A stretch of DNA of 64,000 bases, taken from positions 124,001 through 188,000 of the forward strand of contig JBCBCN010000001.1 of the NCBI GenBank assembly GCA_038530555.1. The letters run 5' to 3'. The DNA comes from HKCCE3408 sp038530555 (GTDB lineage Bacteria; Pseudomonadota; Alphaproteobacteria; Rhodobacterales; Rhodobacteraceae). The translations under genes were made by a program, and so were the position numbers. Of the stretch, positions 1 through 8,206 are shown piece by piece; position 1 is the first letter of the stretch, and every line of letters begins with the position of its first letter. The notes under the pieces are model-generated. The model was not told the origin of the DNA and searched no databases. It saw only the letters and a list, made by a program, of their open reading frames with translations.

Positions 1-153
1 AATTGGATGTGGGCCGGGGCGGGCCTGATGGCGCTTGGCGGGCTCATGTCGCTCACGGACCGGCGCTACCGTGTGGCGGCGGGGGCGCCGCGCGCGTCCA
101 AACCCAGCGCAAAGGCCGCGCGTCCGACGCGCGACGGGGTGCCCGCAGAATGA
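1..153 (+). CDS. ccmF: CcmF C-terminal fragment (cytochrome c maturation heme lyase subunit)
   Basis: Open from the left edge in frame 1 and stops at TGA 151-153, giving the last 50 residues. The fragment is a hydrophobic stretch (NWMWAGAGLMALGGLMSL) followed by DRRYR and a basic, Ala/Pro-rich tail. This resembles the end of CcmF, whose last membrane helix is followed by a short cytoplasmic tail. CcmF is the multi-spanning inner-membrane subunit that, with CcmH, attaches heme to apocytochrome c. The assignment rests mainly on ccmH starting 13 bases downstream, the usual order in alphaproteobacteria; the fragment alone is too short to prove it. Confidence 0.72.
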   Translation, partial: NWMWAGAGLMALGGLMSLTDRRYRVAAGAPRASKPSAKAARPTRDGVPAE

Positions 154-166
154 TGGCCCTCGCCCG

Positions 167-694
167 ATGATGGCTCCGTCCCGGCGCCTGGTCTGGGCCG
201 CTTTCGCACTGAGCGTGCTCATGCAACCCGCCTTGGCCGTTGAACCCGACGAAGTCTTGGCGGACCCAGACCTCGAAGCCCGCGCCCGCGCGCTGTCCGA
301 GGAATTGCGTTGTCTGGTCTGCCGCAACGAGTCGATCGATGCTTCCTCGGCAGAGCTGGCCCGCGATCTGCGCCTTTTGGTGCGCGAACGACTGGTGGCG
401 GGCGACAGTGACGACGAGGCGCTTGAATATATCGTGGCGCGCTACGGCGAATATGTGCTGTTGAACCCGCCCGTGACGGGTTCAAGCTGGATCCTGTGGC
501 TGGCCGGTCCGGCCTTGGGCCTGGCCGGGCTGGGCCTGGCGGTCTTTTACGTGCGCAGCCGGGACACATTGGGTATTGAGGAGGCCGGGGCCCAGGCCTT
601 GAGTGACGCGGAAGCTGCCCGGCTGAGCGAGATCTTGGGTGAGGAGGCTGCCGTATCTGACGCCGATCCACAGCGGGACAAGACCCCCGAATGA
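167..694 (+). CDS. ccmH: Cytochrome c-type biogenesis protein CcmH
   Basis: A 175-residue protein with an N-terminal signal/anchor (MMAPSRRLVWAAFALSVLM, ending near AlaXAla), then the CcmH domain with the diagnostic redox motif LRCLVCRNE (C49 and C52) and the downstream helix SSAELARDLR. A second membrane segment (WILWLAGPALGLAGLGLAVF) follows, then a charged tail. CcmH keeps the CXXCH thiols of apocytochrome c reduced in the periplasm before heme attachment. The open frame extends upstream to base 35, but that part overlaps ccmF and has no membrane character, so ATG 167 (or ATG 170) is chosen. Confidence 0.92.
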   Translation: MMAPSRRLVWAAFALSVLMQPALAVEPDEVLADPDLEARARALSEELRCLVCRNESIDASSAELARDLRLLVRERLVAGDSDDEALEYIVARYGEYVLLNPPVTGSSWILWLAGPALGLAGLGLAVFYVRSRDTLGIEEAGAQALSDAEAARLSEILGEEAAVSDADPQRDKTPE

Positions 695-819
695 CGCGGC
701 GTTTCGGGAGGCGAGGCCTTCGTGCCGCCGTCTGCCCGCTTGCGCCCATTCGCCCAGACCTCTAGGCCAGATAAAACGACGGGGATCACGTCTGAGAGAC
801 CGCCCAGGAGGGGAGCGCC

Positions 820-1596
820 ATGGATTTTGAGACCATCACCCTAGAGGAAGCCGACGATATCGCGGTGATCACGCTCCGCCGCGCCGATGTTATGAACGCG
901 CTCAACACCCAGATGCGGGCTGAGATCGCCTTTGCCGTCACCGATGCTGCCGCCCGCAACCGCGTCGTCGTGCTGACCGGTGAGGGCCGCGCCTTTTGCT
1001 CGGGCCAGGATTTGGGCGACCGCGCCAATGCCGCCAATCTCAACCTCGAACGGACGTTGCGCGACGAATATATGCCGATGCTGGCCGCGATCACCGAGTG
1101 CAAAGTGCCGACGATTGCGGCCGTCAACGGCACCGCGGCTGGGGCGGGCGCCAATCTCGCCTTGGCCGCCGATGTGGTCATCGCCTGCGAAAGCGCGAGC
1201 TTTATTCAGGCCTTCACCCGGATCGGTCTGATCCCGGATGTCGGCGGTACCCATGTCTTGCCGCGTCAGATGGGCCTCGCCAAGGCCATGGGTGCCGCGC
1301 TCTTCGCCGACAAGATCAGCGCCGGGCAGGCCAGCGATTGGGGGATGATCTGGGAAGCCGTGCCCGACGCCGAGTTCGACAGCCATTGGCGTGCCCGCGC
1401 TGCCCATCTCGCTGCTGGTCCGACCCAGGCCTATGCCCGCGTCAAACAGGCCCTGCGCCAGAGCTTCGGCAATAACGAGGACACGCAGCTTAAGCTGGAG
1501 GCCAAGCTGCAGGGTGAATGCGGCAAGACCCGCGATTTCAAAGAGGGCGTGGTGGCCTTCTTGGAAAAGCGCGCGCCTCGGTTCGAGGGACGCTAG
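820..1596 (+). CDS. Enoyl-CoA hydratase/isomerase family protein, PaaG-like
   Basis: A 258-residue crotonase-fold protein, full length for the family. The oxyanion-hole segments are visible (GRAFCSGQDLGD near residue 60; AVNGTAAGAGANLALAADV near 105-123). The two catalytic glutamates of true hydratases are absent: the first position reads N (GAGANLAL) and the second F (FIQAFTRIG). An aspartate occurs in GLIPDVGGTH, the position used by PaaG-type 2-(1,2-epoxy-1,2-dihydrophenyl)acetyl-CoA isomerases and some enoyl-CoA isomerases. An isomerase acting on a ring- or acyl-CoA is therefore more likely than a hydratase. It follows ccmH by about 125 bases; no other paa genes are nearby, so the substrate is open. 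Confidence 0.75.
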   Translation: MDFETITLEEADDIAVITLRRADVMNALNTQMRAEIAFAVTDAAARNRVVVLTGEGRAFCSGQDLGDRANAANLNLERTLRDEYMPMLAAITECKVPTIAAVNGTAAGAGANLALAADVVIACESASFIQAFTRIGLIPDVGGTHVLPRQMGLAKAMGAALFADKISAGQASDWGMIWEAVPDAEFDSHWRARAAHLAAGPTQAYARVKQALRQSFGNNEDTQLKLEAKLQGECGKTRDFKEGVVAFLEKRAPRFEGR

Positions 1597-1991
1597 AGCC
1601 GCTCACACGTGCCCAGCAGGGTCTGTGCTTCGAGCGCACCCGCCACGATATGCTTGGAATAGGCCGCGCGACCATCGGGTGCGACGGTCAGGATTTCGGC
1701 GCCGGTCGTATAGCGTGCGATTGGCTCATCTTCGGGTGTCAGTCGTTCCACCGGGACAGGCGTGACCAGGGCGAAAACCATGAAGAGCTCCCCCTGGTGG
1801 TCGGCCGGAAGCACTTCGATGCCGATGGACGGATCGAGCGCGTCGCAGGCCGCCCCGGCCACGCAGCTTACCGTGAATTCACAGCCCCAGGGCTCGGCGA
1901 GTGCGCCAACGGGGAGGAGCGCGAGAGCCATGGCGTAGGAGAGCGCGCGGCGGAAAATGCGCGGCGTGCCGCGTCGAAACGATGTGCTCAT
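1593..1991 (-). CDS. Small secreted protein, four-cysteine family (copy 1)
   Basis: A 132-residue protein with a signal peptide (basic start, AMALALLPVGALA, cleavage expected before EPWG). The mature part opens with C-x5-C-x5-C (CEFTVSCVAGAAC) and ends with a fourth cysteine (GTCERL). Two neighbouring genes share this layout, so the three form a local paralogous family. I recognise no domain. ATG 1991 overlaps the stop of the preceding gene as ATGA (1988-1991), indicating translational coupling. Its stop shares the CTAG at 1593-1596 with the stop of the convergent crotonase gene. Role unknown; probably periplasmic, with disulfides. Confidence 0.75.
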   Translation of the reverse strand: MSTSFRRGTPRIFRRALSYAMALALLPVGALAEPWGCEFTVSCVAGAACDALDPSIGIEVLPADHQGELFMVFALVTPVPVERLTPEDEPIARYTTGAEILTVAPDGRAAYSKHIVAGALEAQTLLGTCERL

Positions 1992-2428
1992 CCGAACTCC
2001 ATCTCGCAACTGCCATAGGCCGTCACCGCGCGGGGCATCAGCATCGGCTGGGTGAAATTGACCACGATCTCGCCGGTTTGGGCGAGGCTGATCATCTGGA
2101 AAGACTGGGTCTCGGTGTTCTCGAAATAGAGGATGTGCAGCGTGGTTGGATCGACCGCCTCTTCAGGCGCACGGATCTCGGCCAGGTCGACATATTGCGT
2201 GACGCGCTCGCCCAGCCAGTCGCCCTCCCAAGCGATGCCGCCATCGTCTTGGATCCGTCCCGTGAGGATCAGGCTTTGATCCCAATCGGCGCAGGGCCGT
2301 GTGTCGATGCAGATCACATCGAGCACGCAGGCGCCATAGATCTGATCGGCGGCTGCGCTCGCGGGGGCCAGCGCAGTGAGGGCTGCCAATGTGCAAAGAC
2401 GCGGCCAGGTCGGTATAATGGCTGTCAT
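1988..2428 (-). CDS. Small secreted protein, four-cysteine family (copy 2)
   Basis: A 146-residue protein with a signal peptide (TLAALTALAPASAAA, mature start near DQIYG). It carries the same pattern as its neighbours: C-x5-C-x5-C at the mature N-terminus (CVLDVICIDTRPC), and a last cysteine in GSCEMEFG at the C-terminus. The middle is beta-strand-rich (THILYFENTETQSFQMISLA, EIVVNFTQP). Residues between cysteines are poorly conserved, so the duplication is old. It lies 56 bases downstream of copy 3 and is coupled to copy 1 by ATGA. No known domain recognised. Confidence 0.75.
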   Translation of the reverse strand: MTAIIPTWPRLCTLAALTALAPASAAADQIYGACVLDVICIDTRPCADWDQSLILTGRIQDDGGIAWEGDWLGERVTQYVDLAEIRAPEEAVDPTTLHILYFENTETQSFQMISLAQTGEIVVNFTQPMLMPRAVTAYGSCEMEFG

Positions 2429-2484
2429 ATCGCGGCTCCTTTCGGTCGTGGAACGGCGCTGGTCCCCGCGATTGACGCTTGGGC

Positions 2485-2997
2485 TCAGCGGAAGGCCTGC
2501 TGCTCACAGCGATACTGCGTCAGCGTGCGCTCGGAGTGAAGCGGGTCGTTCTCCACGGTGGAGCGGATCACGAGATAGGTGTCGACCTCACCCGCGACGG
2601 GTTGGGAGAAATAGAGCGGGCTTTCGAGGATCGGCGGATAGCGTGCAAAGATCTCCTCGGGCTCCATGCCAGGGGACAGGGGCGTCACGGGGCGTTCATC
2701 AAAGATCGCGGCGGCGGTGCCGGGCAGGGGTTCGGCCACAAAGATCGGTCCTTGCGCGCCACCCATGGCAAAGCTCTCGATAATAAAGATGCGCGCCCCA
2801 CCCGAGGCGCATCCGCCATCAGAGTGACAAACGCGCTCGGCATCACAGGCATAAACCGCCGCCGCGCCGAGGCCGGTCTGAGCGCTCAAAGGACCGCCCG
2901 TGAGGCCCAAACAGAGCGCAAGGACAACGCCGACGCGGCGCAGCTTCGCCGCCTTCGACAAGCTATTGTAAATCGATAAGCGACAAAAACTCATCAT
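2485..2997 (-). CDS. Small secreted protein, four-cysteine family (copy 3)
   Basis: A 170-residue protein, or slightly shorter if a start inside the first dozen residues is used. The signal peptide (RRVGVVLALCLGLTGGPLSA) is cleaved before QTGLG. C-x5-C-x5-C (CDAERVCHSDGGC) is followed by a strand-rich body and the final cysteine in QYRCEQQAFR, matching copies 1 and 2. The annotated ATG 2997 overlaps the upstream gene by 35 bases, which suggests coupling or a later start. Function unknown. Confidence 0.72.
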   Translation of the reverse strand: MMSFCRLSIYNSLSKAAKLRRVGVVLALCLGLTGGPLSAQTGLGAAAVYACDAERVCHSDGGCASGGARIFIIESFAMGGAQGPIFVAEPLPGTAAAIFDERPVTPLSPGMEPEEIFARYPPILESPLYFSQPVAGEVDTYLVIRSTVENDPLHSERTLTQYRCEQQAFR

Positions 2998-3598
2998 GGA
3001 TGAGCTTATGGGCGTCGGTATAGTCAGGCCCGATCACATAGGTCACCATCTGCACGGCCGCGATATCGGTCAGAAAGGTGGAATTGGCATAGGTGAAATC
3101 CAAGCCCTCGACCTCGCCGGAATAGACAAAGCTCGGCGCCGCCTCGCCATCGACCTGAGCGGTGAACTCATCCAGGATCGGCACATTGGCCGGGGCCACA
3201 CCCGTGATGCCCGCGAAGTTGGTGATGATCGCGTTGCGGTAATTGTCGTAGCTCAGCCCGTCATTGGTCCCGAGCCCCTCGACGATGAACATCGCATAGG
3301 TGCGGTCATCGAGTTGGTACATCGCATTGATCACCGGGGAAGGCGGGAAGGGAAGCTGGTTCCAGCGGCTGTCGGAGCCGCAAAAGGCCACCGGCAGGCG
3401 CACCAATTCGCAATCCTCGGGCAGCGCTGTGCGTTCTTCGAAGCGCCAGGTATTGTTCGAGAGGAGCGCCACGTCGCGGCCATCGACCGTGCCGCGGCCA
3501 ACCACGTTTTGCGCCAAGGCGGGGCTGGCGAGGGTCGTGATCAGCACCAGGAGGGTGGCGGCGGTCAGCTTTGGGGTGAGGAGGCGAAGAGAAGGCAT
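2963..3598 (-). CDS. Secreted protein of unknown function (211 aa)
   Basis: The chosen start (MPSLRLLTPK) gives a clean signal peptide (ATLLVLITTLASPALA) before QNVVG; the frame is open 17 codons further upstream without signal character. The mature protein begins with a short strand-rich segment (VGRGTVDGRDVALLSNNTWRF), like bacterial SH3-type or 'NTWRY' lipoprotein starts. A C-x9-C pair follows (CELVRLPVAFC), then W, and alternating strands and helices to HKLIHDEFLSLIDLQ. The Cys-pair/Trp/C-terminal-helix order resembles each half of the 342-residue protein just upstream, so the two may be distant relatives. No named domain recognised. Confidence 0.72.
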   Translation of the reverse strand: MPSLRLLTPKLTAATLLVLITTLASPALAQNVVGRGTVDGRDVALLSNNTWRFEERTALPEDCELVRLPVAFCGSDSRWNQLPFPPSPVINAMYQLDDRTYAMFIVEGLGTNDGLSYDNYRNAIITNFAGITGVAPANVPILDEFTAQVDGEAAPSFVYSGEVEGLDFTYANSTFLTDIAAVQMVTYVIGPDYTDAHKLIHDEFLSLIDLQ

Positions 3599-3706
3599 CT
3601 GAGCAAACGTCCTTAGTTGGAATGCAGTGTTGGCGTATGCGTTGGGCATGCGACTCGCCCCACGCTACGCCGTTTCACGCCGCCAGTCATGCCTCAGGCG
3701 CCGGAT

Positions 3707-4735
3707 TTAAGGAGCCTGCCGCAGCATATCGATCGCGGCGCGATGGGCGGTGGCGACGTCGGTCTGATCGCCCTGCGCGTCTATGGCTTGCGTGGTCACG
3801 AAGTAGAGCCAATCTTCGATCAAACGCAGTGAGCCGATCACCTCGGGACTTCCATCGGGCGCATCGGTGCCCCGAAAGGCCAAACTCGGTAGATCGAACT
3901 CGGTGTTCCCGGCATCTAGGCGGCGCAGGATCACCTGTCCTTGGCCTTCAAGGCGCGCGCTCATCCAGCTCAGCGGATCGATGGCGGCATCCGGTGCATC
4001 ACGCAGTGGATACGCTTGCACCCGCAGCCTGATCGGCGCCTCCCGGCCGACGACACTGCGCGCATCTACCTCCACAAGCGTCAAGCCAGCCCAGGCTTCG
4101 GCATTACTGGGGCAGACCCAATCGCCGCCTAGGGGCACGCAATCCCCCGAGGCCCGCGCCGATGCAGTCGGGGGCGGGGTCGCCTGCACGGCGTCGGCAG
4201 GCAGAGCCAGCGCCGCAAGCGCCGCGCGGTGGGCCGCGAACTGGCGTTGCGTCTGGATTTGGCCCCGGGAGAGCGTTGTGATGAGGATGTCGTGCTCTGC
4301 CCCTCGCGCGAGCGACATCAAAGCTATGATGTCCGCATCGGGCACCGTGAGCGCGAGTGTTGGCAGGCTGAAGGCGTCATCTTCGGCGTCCCAGGTGGCG
4401 GTGATCTCGGCGCTCTGGGAACTCGCGACGGCGCGCAAAACGGCGCTTGCCGTCGTGGCACCAGCTGCATCCAGCGGCGCGCTGGCACTGAGCCTGAGCG
4501 CGATCCCTTCCGCCTCGAAGGCAAGCGATCCCGCTGGTGCCTCGCCACGATCCGCCTCGGCCCAGATCGTCTCGAAGGGGCAGAACTCGGCGCTGCCAAT
4601 CGCTTGGCAGGGCGTTTGGGCCGCCACAGGTCCGCTGGTCAGGACGACAAGTGCGAAGCCTGCGGACATACAGGCCAGACGTAGGGCGAGCTGGGACCGG
4701 ATCTTCTCGGCAGGTCTCAATAACGGAATGGACAT
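3707..4735 (-). CDS. Secreted protein with internal duplication (342 aa)
   Basis: Start MSIPLLRPAEK gives a signal peptide (ACMSAGFALVVLTSGPVAA) cleaved before QTPC; the frame continues 27 codons upstream without support. The mature chain shows two similar halves. Each begins with C-x8-C-P (CQAIGSAEFCP; CVPLGGDWVCP), then has a Phe-x-Leu-Pro-x-Leu-Ala strand (FSLPTLAL; FDLPSLAF), and ends with an AHRAA helix (FAAHRAALAALALP; TAHRAAIDMLRQAP). It is the first gene of a five-gene minus-strand cluster of exported proteins, 108 bases before the next gene. Function unknown; probably periplasmic. Confidence 0.72.
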   Translation of the reverse strand: MSIPLLRPAEKIRSQLALRLACMSAGFALVVLTSGPVAAQTPCQAIGSAEFCPFETIWAEADRGEAPAGSLAFEAEGIALRLSASAPLDAAGATTASAVLRAVASSQSAEITATWDAEDDAFSLPTLALTVPDADIIALMSLARGAEHDILITTLSRGQIQTQRQFAAHRAALAALALPADAVQATPPPTASARASGDCVPLGGDWVCPSNAEAWAGLTLVEVDARSVVGREAPIRLRVQAYPLRDAPDAAIDPLSWMSARLEGQGQVILRRLDAGNTEFDLPSLAFRGTDAPDGSPEVIGSLRLIEDWLYFVTTQAIDAQGDQTDVATAHRAAIDMLRQAP

Positions 4736-4950
4736 TTCGGCACCCTCCCAAGCCCCAGCGCAGAATTCCAGCGGATTGTGCGCCCTCACGCGGTTGTCAT
4801 GGCGCTTGAGGGTCAAAAGGCCCGAAAGAGCGGCGATTTCCGGCGCACGGCCCGCCCGGCCATTGCGCCCATGCCAGCGGGGCTTACCTTCATAGTCGGT
4901 AGGCTATCGGTCAGGCCCGCAAGATACTCTGAAGCAGGGAGATCCGAGAG

Positions 4951-6111
4951 ATGATGGCTAGAAGTTCGACAGTGTTGCGATTCACTGGCCTCAAGCGGCG
5001 CGGTCTGGCGAATGCCTGGCTTCCGGCTTTGCTGCTCAGCCTGGTCCCTCTAGCCCCGCTCAGTGCCGAGATCCGCGATACGTCCACCGGGCCAGTCGAG
5101 ATTACCCCGGTATTGCGCGGCCTCAATGAGCCCTGGGCCGTGGGCTTTCTGCCCGATGGTGGCTTTCTCGTGACTTTGCGCGGCGGCAGCCTGCTTCGCG
5201 TCGGCGCCGACGGCACGGTGGCCGAGGTCTCGGGCGTGCCTGCGGTGCAGGCGGGCGGGCAGGGAGGTCTTCTCGACGTGCTTGTGCCGCGTGACTTTGC
5301 ACAGAGCGGTGAGATCTTCCTGACTTTCGCCAAGCGCCAGGGCTTTCGCGAGGGCACGGCGCTGGCCCGGGCGCGGCTGGATGGCAACAGCCTCAGCGCG
5401 GTCGAGGTGATCTGGGAGCTAACCCCTGGCTCCGCCGGTGGACGCCATTTCGGAAGCCGGGTGGTCGAGGGTGCGGATGGCGCGCTCTATGTCACGATCG
5501 GCGACCGGGGAGAGCGGCCTTCGGCGCAGGATCTGAGCAATGAGAACGGCACGGTTGTGCGTGTGAACCGCGACGGCAGCGTGCCGGGCGACAATCCGTT
5601 CCTTGACACGGCAGGCGCGGCCCCGGCGATCTATTCCTACGGCCACCGCAACCCCCAAGGCGCCGCTATCGCCAGCGATGGCACGCTCTATGTTGTCGAG
5701 CATGGCGCGGCGGGCGGGGATGAGGTCAACCGGGTCGAGGCCGGGTTGAATTACGGCTGGCCCGTCATCGCTTATGGTCAGCATTATTCCGGCGGCCAGA
5801 TCGGCGTGGGCACAGAGGCGCCCGGCATGGAGCAGCCGCTACACTTCTGGGACCCGTCCATCGCGCCATCGGGACTGGCTATCTACGAGGGCGAAATGTT
5901 TCCGGAATGGCAGGGGGATCTGCTCGTTGGCGCGCTGGCCTTCGATCTGATCTCACGGCTTGACCCGGACAGCGGCATGACCGAGGTCGAGCAGATCCAA
6001 ACGCCCGAGACCGGCCGGGTGCGTGATATCCGCGTGGCCCCCGATGGCGCGGTCTGGTTCTTGTCCGTCAATGACAGCACGCTCTACCGGATGGCGCGGC
6101 CGGGGCTGTAG
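4951..6111 (+). CDS. PQQ-dependent sugar (aldose) dehydrogenase family, periplasmic
   Basis: A 386-residue protein with a signal peptide (WLPALLLSLVPLAPLSA) and the six-bladed beta-propeller of soluble glucose/aldose dehydrogenases (GSDH, E. coli YliI type). Landmarks are LNEPWAVGFLPDG, the GQGGLLDV calcium/PQQ loop, GGRHFGSR (usual active-site histidine region), GDRGERPSAQDL, YSYGHRNPQGAAI, EHGAAGGDEVN, LNYGWPVIAYG and PSIAPSGLAIYEG. It would oxidise aldoses with PQQ and pass electrons to the respiratory chain; the natural substrate is unknown. No PQQ synthesis genes are in the window. ATG 4951 or 4954, preceded by a GGGAG-type ribosome site. Confidence 0.88.
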   Translation: MMARSSTVLRFTGLKRRGLANAWLPALLLSLVPLAPLSAEIRDTSTGPVEITPVLRGLNEPWAVGFLPDGGFLVTLRGGSLLRVGADGTVAEVSGVPAVQAGGQGGLLDVLVPRDFAQSGEIFLTFAKRQGFREGTALARARLDGNSLSAVEVIWELTPGSAGGRHFGSRVVEGADGALYVTIGDRGERPSAQDLSNENGTVVRVNRDGSVPGDNPFLDTAGAAPAIYSYGHRNPQGAAIASDGTLYVVEHGAAGGDEVNRVEAGLNYGWPVIAYGQHYSGGQIGVGTEAPGMEQPLHFWDPSIAPSGLAIYEGEMFPEWQGDLLVGALAFDLISRLDPDSGMTEVEQIQTPETGRVRDIRVAPDGAVWFLSVNDSTLYRMARPGL

Positions 6112-6173
6112 AGCGGGCCCGCCGTTTTTCGCTCGATGTTGAACTCGGCCGCGCTTGGCCCTATCGCGGCGCC

Positions 6174-6983
6174 ATGGCAAATCCGGTCTTCATCCTGGTG
6201 CGTCCGCAGATGGGCGAGAATATCGGCGCGGCGGCGCGCGCGATGTGGAATTTTGGCCAAGACCGCCTGCGCGTTGTCGACCCGCGCGATGGCTGGCCCA
6301 ATGAGCGGGCCGTGGCGCTGGCGTCTGGCGCGGGTCGGCTCTTGGATGGGGCGGGGCTGCACGCTGATTTTCCGGGCGCGATTGCCGATTGCGACGTGGT
6401 CTATGCCACGACGGCCCGCCCGCGCGGCCTGACAAAGCGGATCGTCACGCCCGAACGCGCCGCGCAAGAGATCGTGGCCTTGCAGGCCCAGGGCAAGCGC
6501 GCGGGGCTCGTCTTTGGCCCCGAACGGGCAGGGCTCGAAAATGCTGAGATCAGCCGCGCCAGCGCGATCATCAACGTGCCGGTGAACCCGGACTTTCCAT
6601 CGCTCAACTTGGCGCAATGCGTCCTTCTGATGGCCTATGAGCTCAGCCGAAACACTGCGCCCCTGCCCGAACGGATGGAGCTCGCCGGGACCGATTTCGC
6701 CAGCGCGCTTGAGATCGAAAAGCTGGGCGATCACTATGAGGCGCAGCTGGAGGAGGCGGGGTTTTTCTTTCCCGCCGACAAGGCGCCCGGCATGAAACTG
6801 ACGCTTCGCAATCTTTGGGCGCGGCTCGCGCTTACCCGGGCGGATGTGCAGGTGCTACATGGCGTTTTGCGCCAGATGGTCCGCTGGGCCCGGCGCCAGC
6901 CCCGGCCTGATGGCACTGTCCCTGAGACATCGCCTGCGGATCCAGCCCATGCTGAGACCGATGGCCGCGACCTCGATCGTTGA
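6174..6983 (+). CDS. trmJ: tRNA (cytidine/uridine-32-2'-O)-methyltransferase TrmJ
   Basis: A 269-residue SPOUT-class methyltransferase. It starts with the TrmJ N-terminus (NPVFILVRPQMGENIGAAAR) and has the knotted SAM-binding motifs VFGPERAGLENAEI and INVPVNPDFPSLNLAQCV. The C-terminal extension of TrmJ proteins, beyond the SpoU core, is present (helical, residues 170-245). It 2'-O-methylates position 32 in the anticodon loop of several tRNAs, using SAM, in the cytoplasm. It lies about 60 bases after the sugar dehydrogenase on the same strand but looks functionally separate. Confidence 0.9.
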   Translation: MANPVFILVRPQMGENIGAAARAMWNFGQDRLRVVDPRDGWPNERAVALASGAGRLLDGAGLHADFPGAIADCDVVYATTARPRGLTKRIVTPERAAQEIVALQAQGKRAGLVFGPERAGLENAEISRASAIINVPVNPDFPSLNLAQCVLLMAYELSRNTAPLPERMELAGTDFASALEIEKLGDHYEAQLEEAGFFFPADKAPGMKLTLRNLWARLALTRADVQVLHGVLRQMVRWARRQPRPDGTVPETSPADPAHAETDGRDLDR

Positions 6984-7063
6984 AGCGGACCCGATGCGCG
7001 CGAAAGCTACCTGAGGTTGATCGCGTCCCGTGATCGCATTAGCTGTGGAGAAACGGAGGGGCC

Positions 7064-8206
7064 ATGGCCGAGCAACGTGCAATCTTTGAAGAGGTCGGCG
7101 TCGAGACACGCGCCAAAGCGACGCCTGGCGCGCTGAGCCGCGACCGCAACCGGGGGCGTATTTGGCTCAATGCCTGGTTGGCCACGCTTTTTTTCCTAGT
7201 CGTTTTGATGATCGCCATCGGCGGGGCCACGCGGCTGACCGATAGCGGGCTGTCGATCACCGAATGGGCACCGATCCAAGGCGCCGTGCCACCGCTCAGC
7301 CAAGCGGATTGGGACCGCGAATTCGCGCTTTACCAGACAACCACCGAGTACCAGGAGCAAAACTCCGGCATGTCGATGGCAGATTTCCGCTTCATTTATT
7401 GGTGGGAATGGGGGCACAGGCAATTGGGCCGCGTCATCGGCCTGGTCTGGGGTGTGGGCCTTGCAGGGCTGTTGATCGCCCGTGCGGTGCCGCCGGGCTG
7501 GCTTGGCCGGTTTGTCTTTATCGGCGCGCTTGGCGGACTGCAGGGCGCCATCGGCTGGTGGATGGTCTCCAGCGGTCTAGCGCCGGGTATGCTCGACGTG
7601 GCCTCCTACCGGCTGGCCACGCATCTGGGCCTGGCCTTTATCATCCTGGCCTTCATCGGGTCCTATATGTTGCAGCTGTCACGCCCCGAGGCGGAGTTGA
7701 TGCAGGCGCGACGCGGCGCCGATCACGGGCTCAAACGCTGGTCCACGGCCTTGTTGGCGGTGACATTTGTGCAAGTCCTCGTCGGCGCTCTGGTCGCGGG
7801 CATCGATGCCGGGCGCAGCTACGTCGACTGGCCGCTGATGAACGGTCAGTTTTTCCCGCCGCAGATGTGGGTGTTCGACCCGCTCTGGCGCAACTTCTTT
7901 GAGAATGCGGGGACGGTGCAGTTCGTCCACCGCGTGTTGGGCTATGCGCTTGTCCTGTTCGGGATCGGGGTTTGGGTCCGCTCGCGCCGCAGTGCGAACA
8001 GGGGGCTGCGGCGCGCCTATGATTGGATGCTGGCGGCGATGTTCGCGCAGATGGTGATCGGCATCGTCACGATCTTGAACGCGGCCCCGCTCTGGCTGGG
8101 CCTGACGCATCAGTTCGGCGCGGTTGTGCTGGTCAGCGTGATCCTGCGTGCCCGCTTCCTGGCGATCTACCCGCCGGCGCAATCGGTGCGGATGGCAACG
8201 GCATGA
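7064..8206 (+). CDS. ctaA: Heme A synthase (COX15/CtaA, type 2)
   Basis: A 380-residue inner-membrane protein with eight predicted helices in two four-helix halves. The family signatures are GGATRLTDSGLSITEWAPI near residues 48-66, WWEWGHRQLGR (heme-ligand histidine), LATHLGLAF, GRSYVDWPLMNGQFFP, FVHRVLGYAL and GLTHQFGAVVL. It oxidises the C8 methyl of heme O to the formyl group of heme A for aa3-type cytochrome oxidase. The start at 7064 follows a good ribosome site (ACGGAGGGG). Its stop overlaps the start of the next gene as ATGA. Confidence 0.94.
   Translation: MAEQRAIFEEVGVETRAKATPGALSRDRNRGRIWLNAWLATLFFLVVLMIAIGGATRLTDSGLSITEWAPIQGAVPPLSQADWDREFALYQTTTEYQEQNSGMSMADFRFIYWWEWGHRQLGRVIGLVWGVGLAGLLIARAVPPGWLGRFVFIGALGGLQGAIGWWMVSSGLAPGMLDVASYRLATHLGLAFIILAFIGSYMLQLSRPEAELMQARRGADHGLKRWSTALLAVTFVQVLVGALVAGIDAGRSYVDWPLMNGQFFPPQMWVFDPLWRNFFENAGTVQFVHRVLGYALVLFGIGVWVRSRRSANRGLRRAYDWMLAAMFAQMVIGIVTILNAAPLWLGLTHQFGAVVLVSVILRARFLAIYPPAQSVRMATA

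Noticed and set aside
786..1407. Minus-strand open frames opposite the first crotonase
   Set aside because: They mirror a strongly conserved gene and have no family features.
3867..4895. A 342-codon plus-strand open frame opposite the duplicated secreted protein
   Set aside because: It is antisense to a gene with a clear signal peptide and duplicated modules; the translation is Ser/Arg/Ala-rich low complexity, as expected of a shadow frame in GC-rich DNA.
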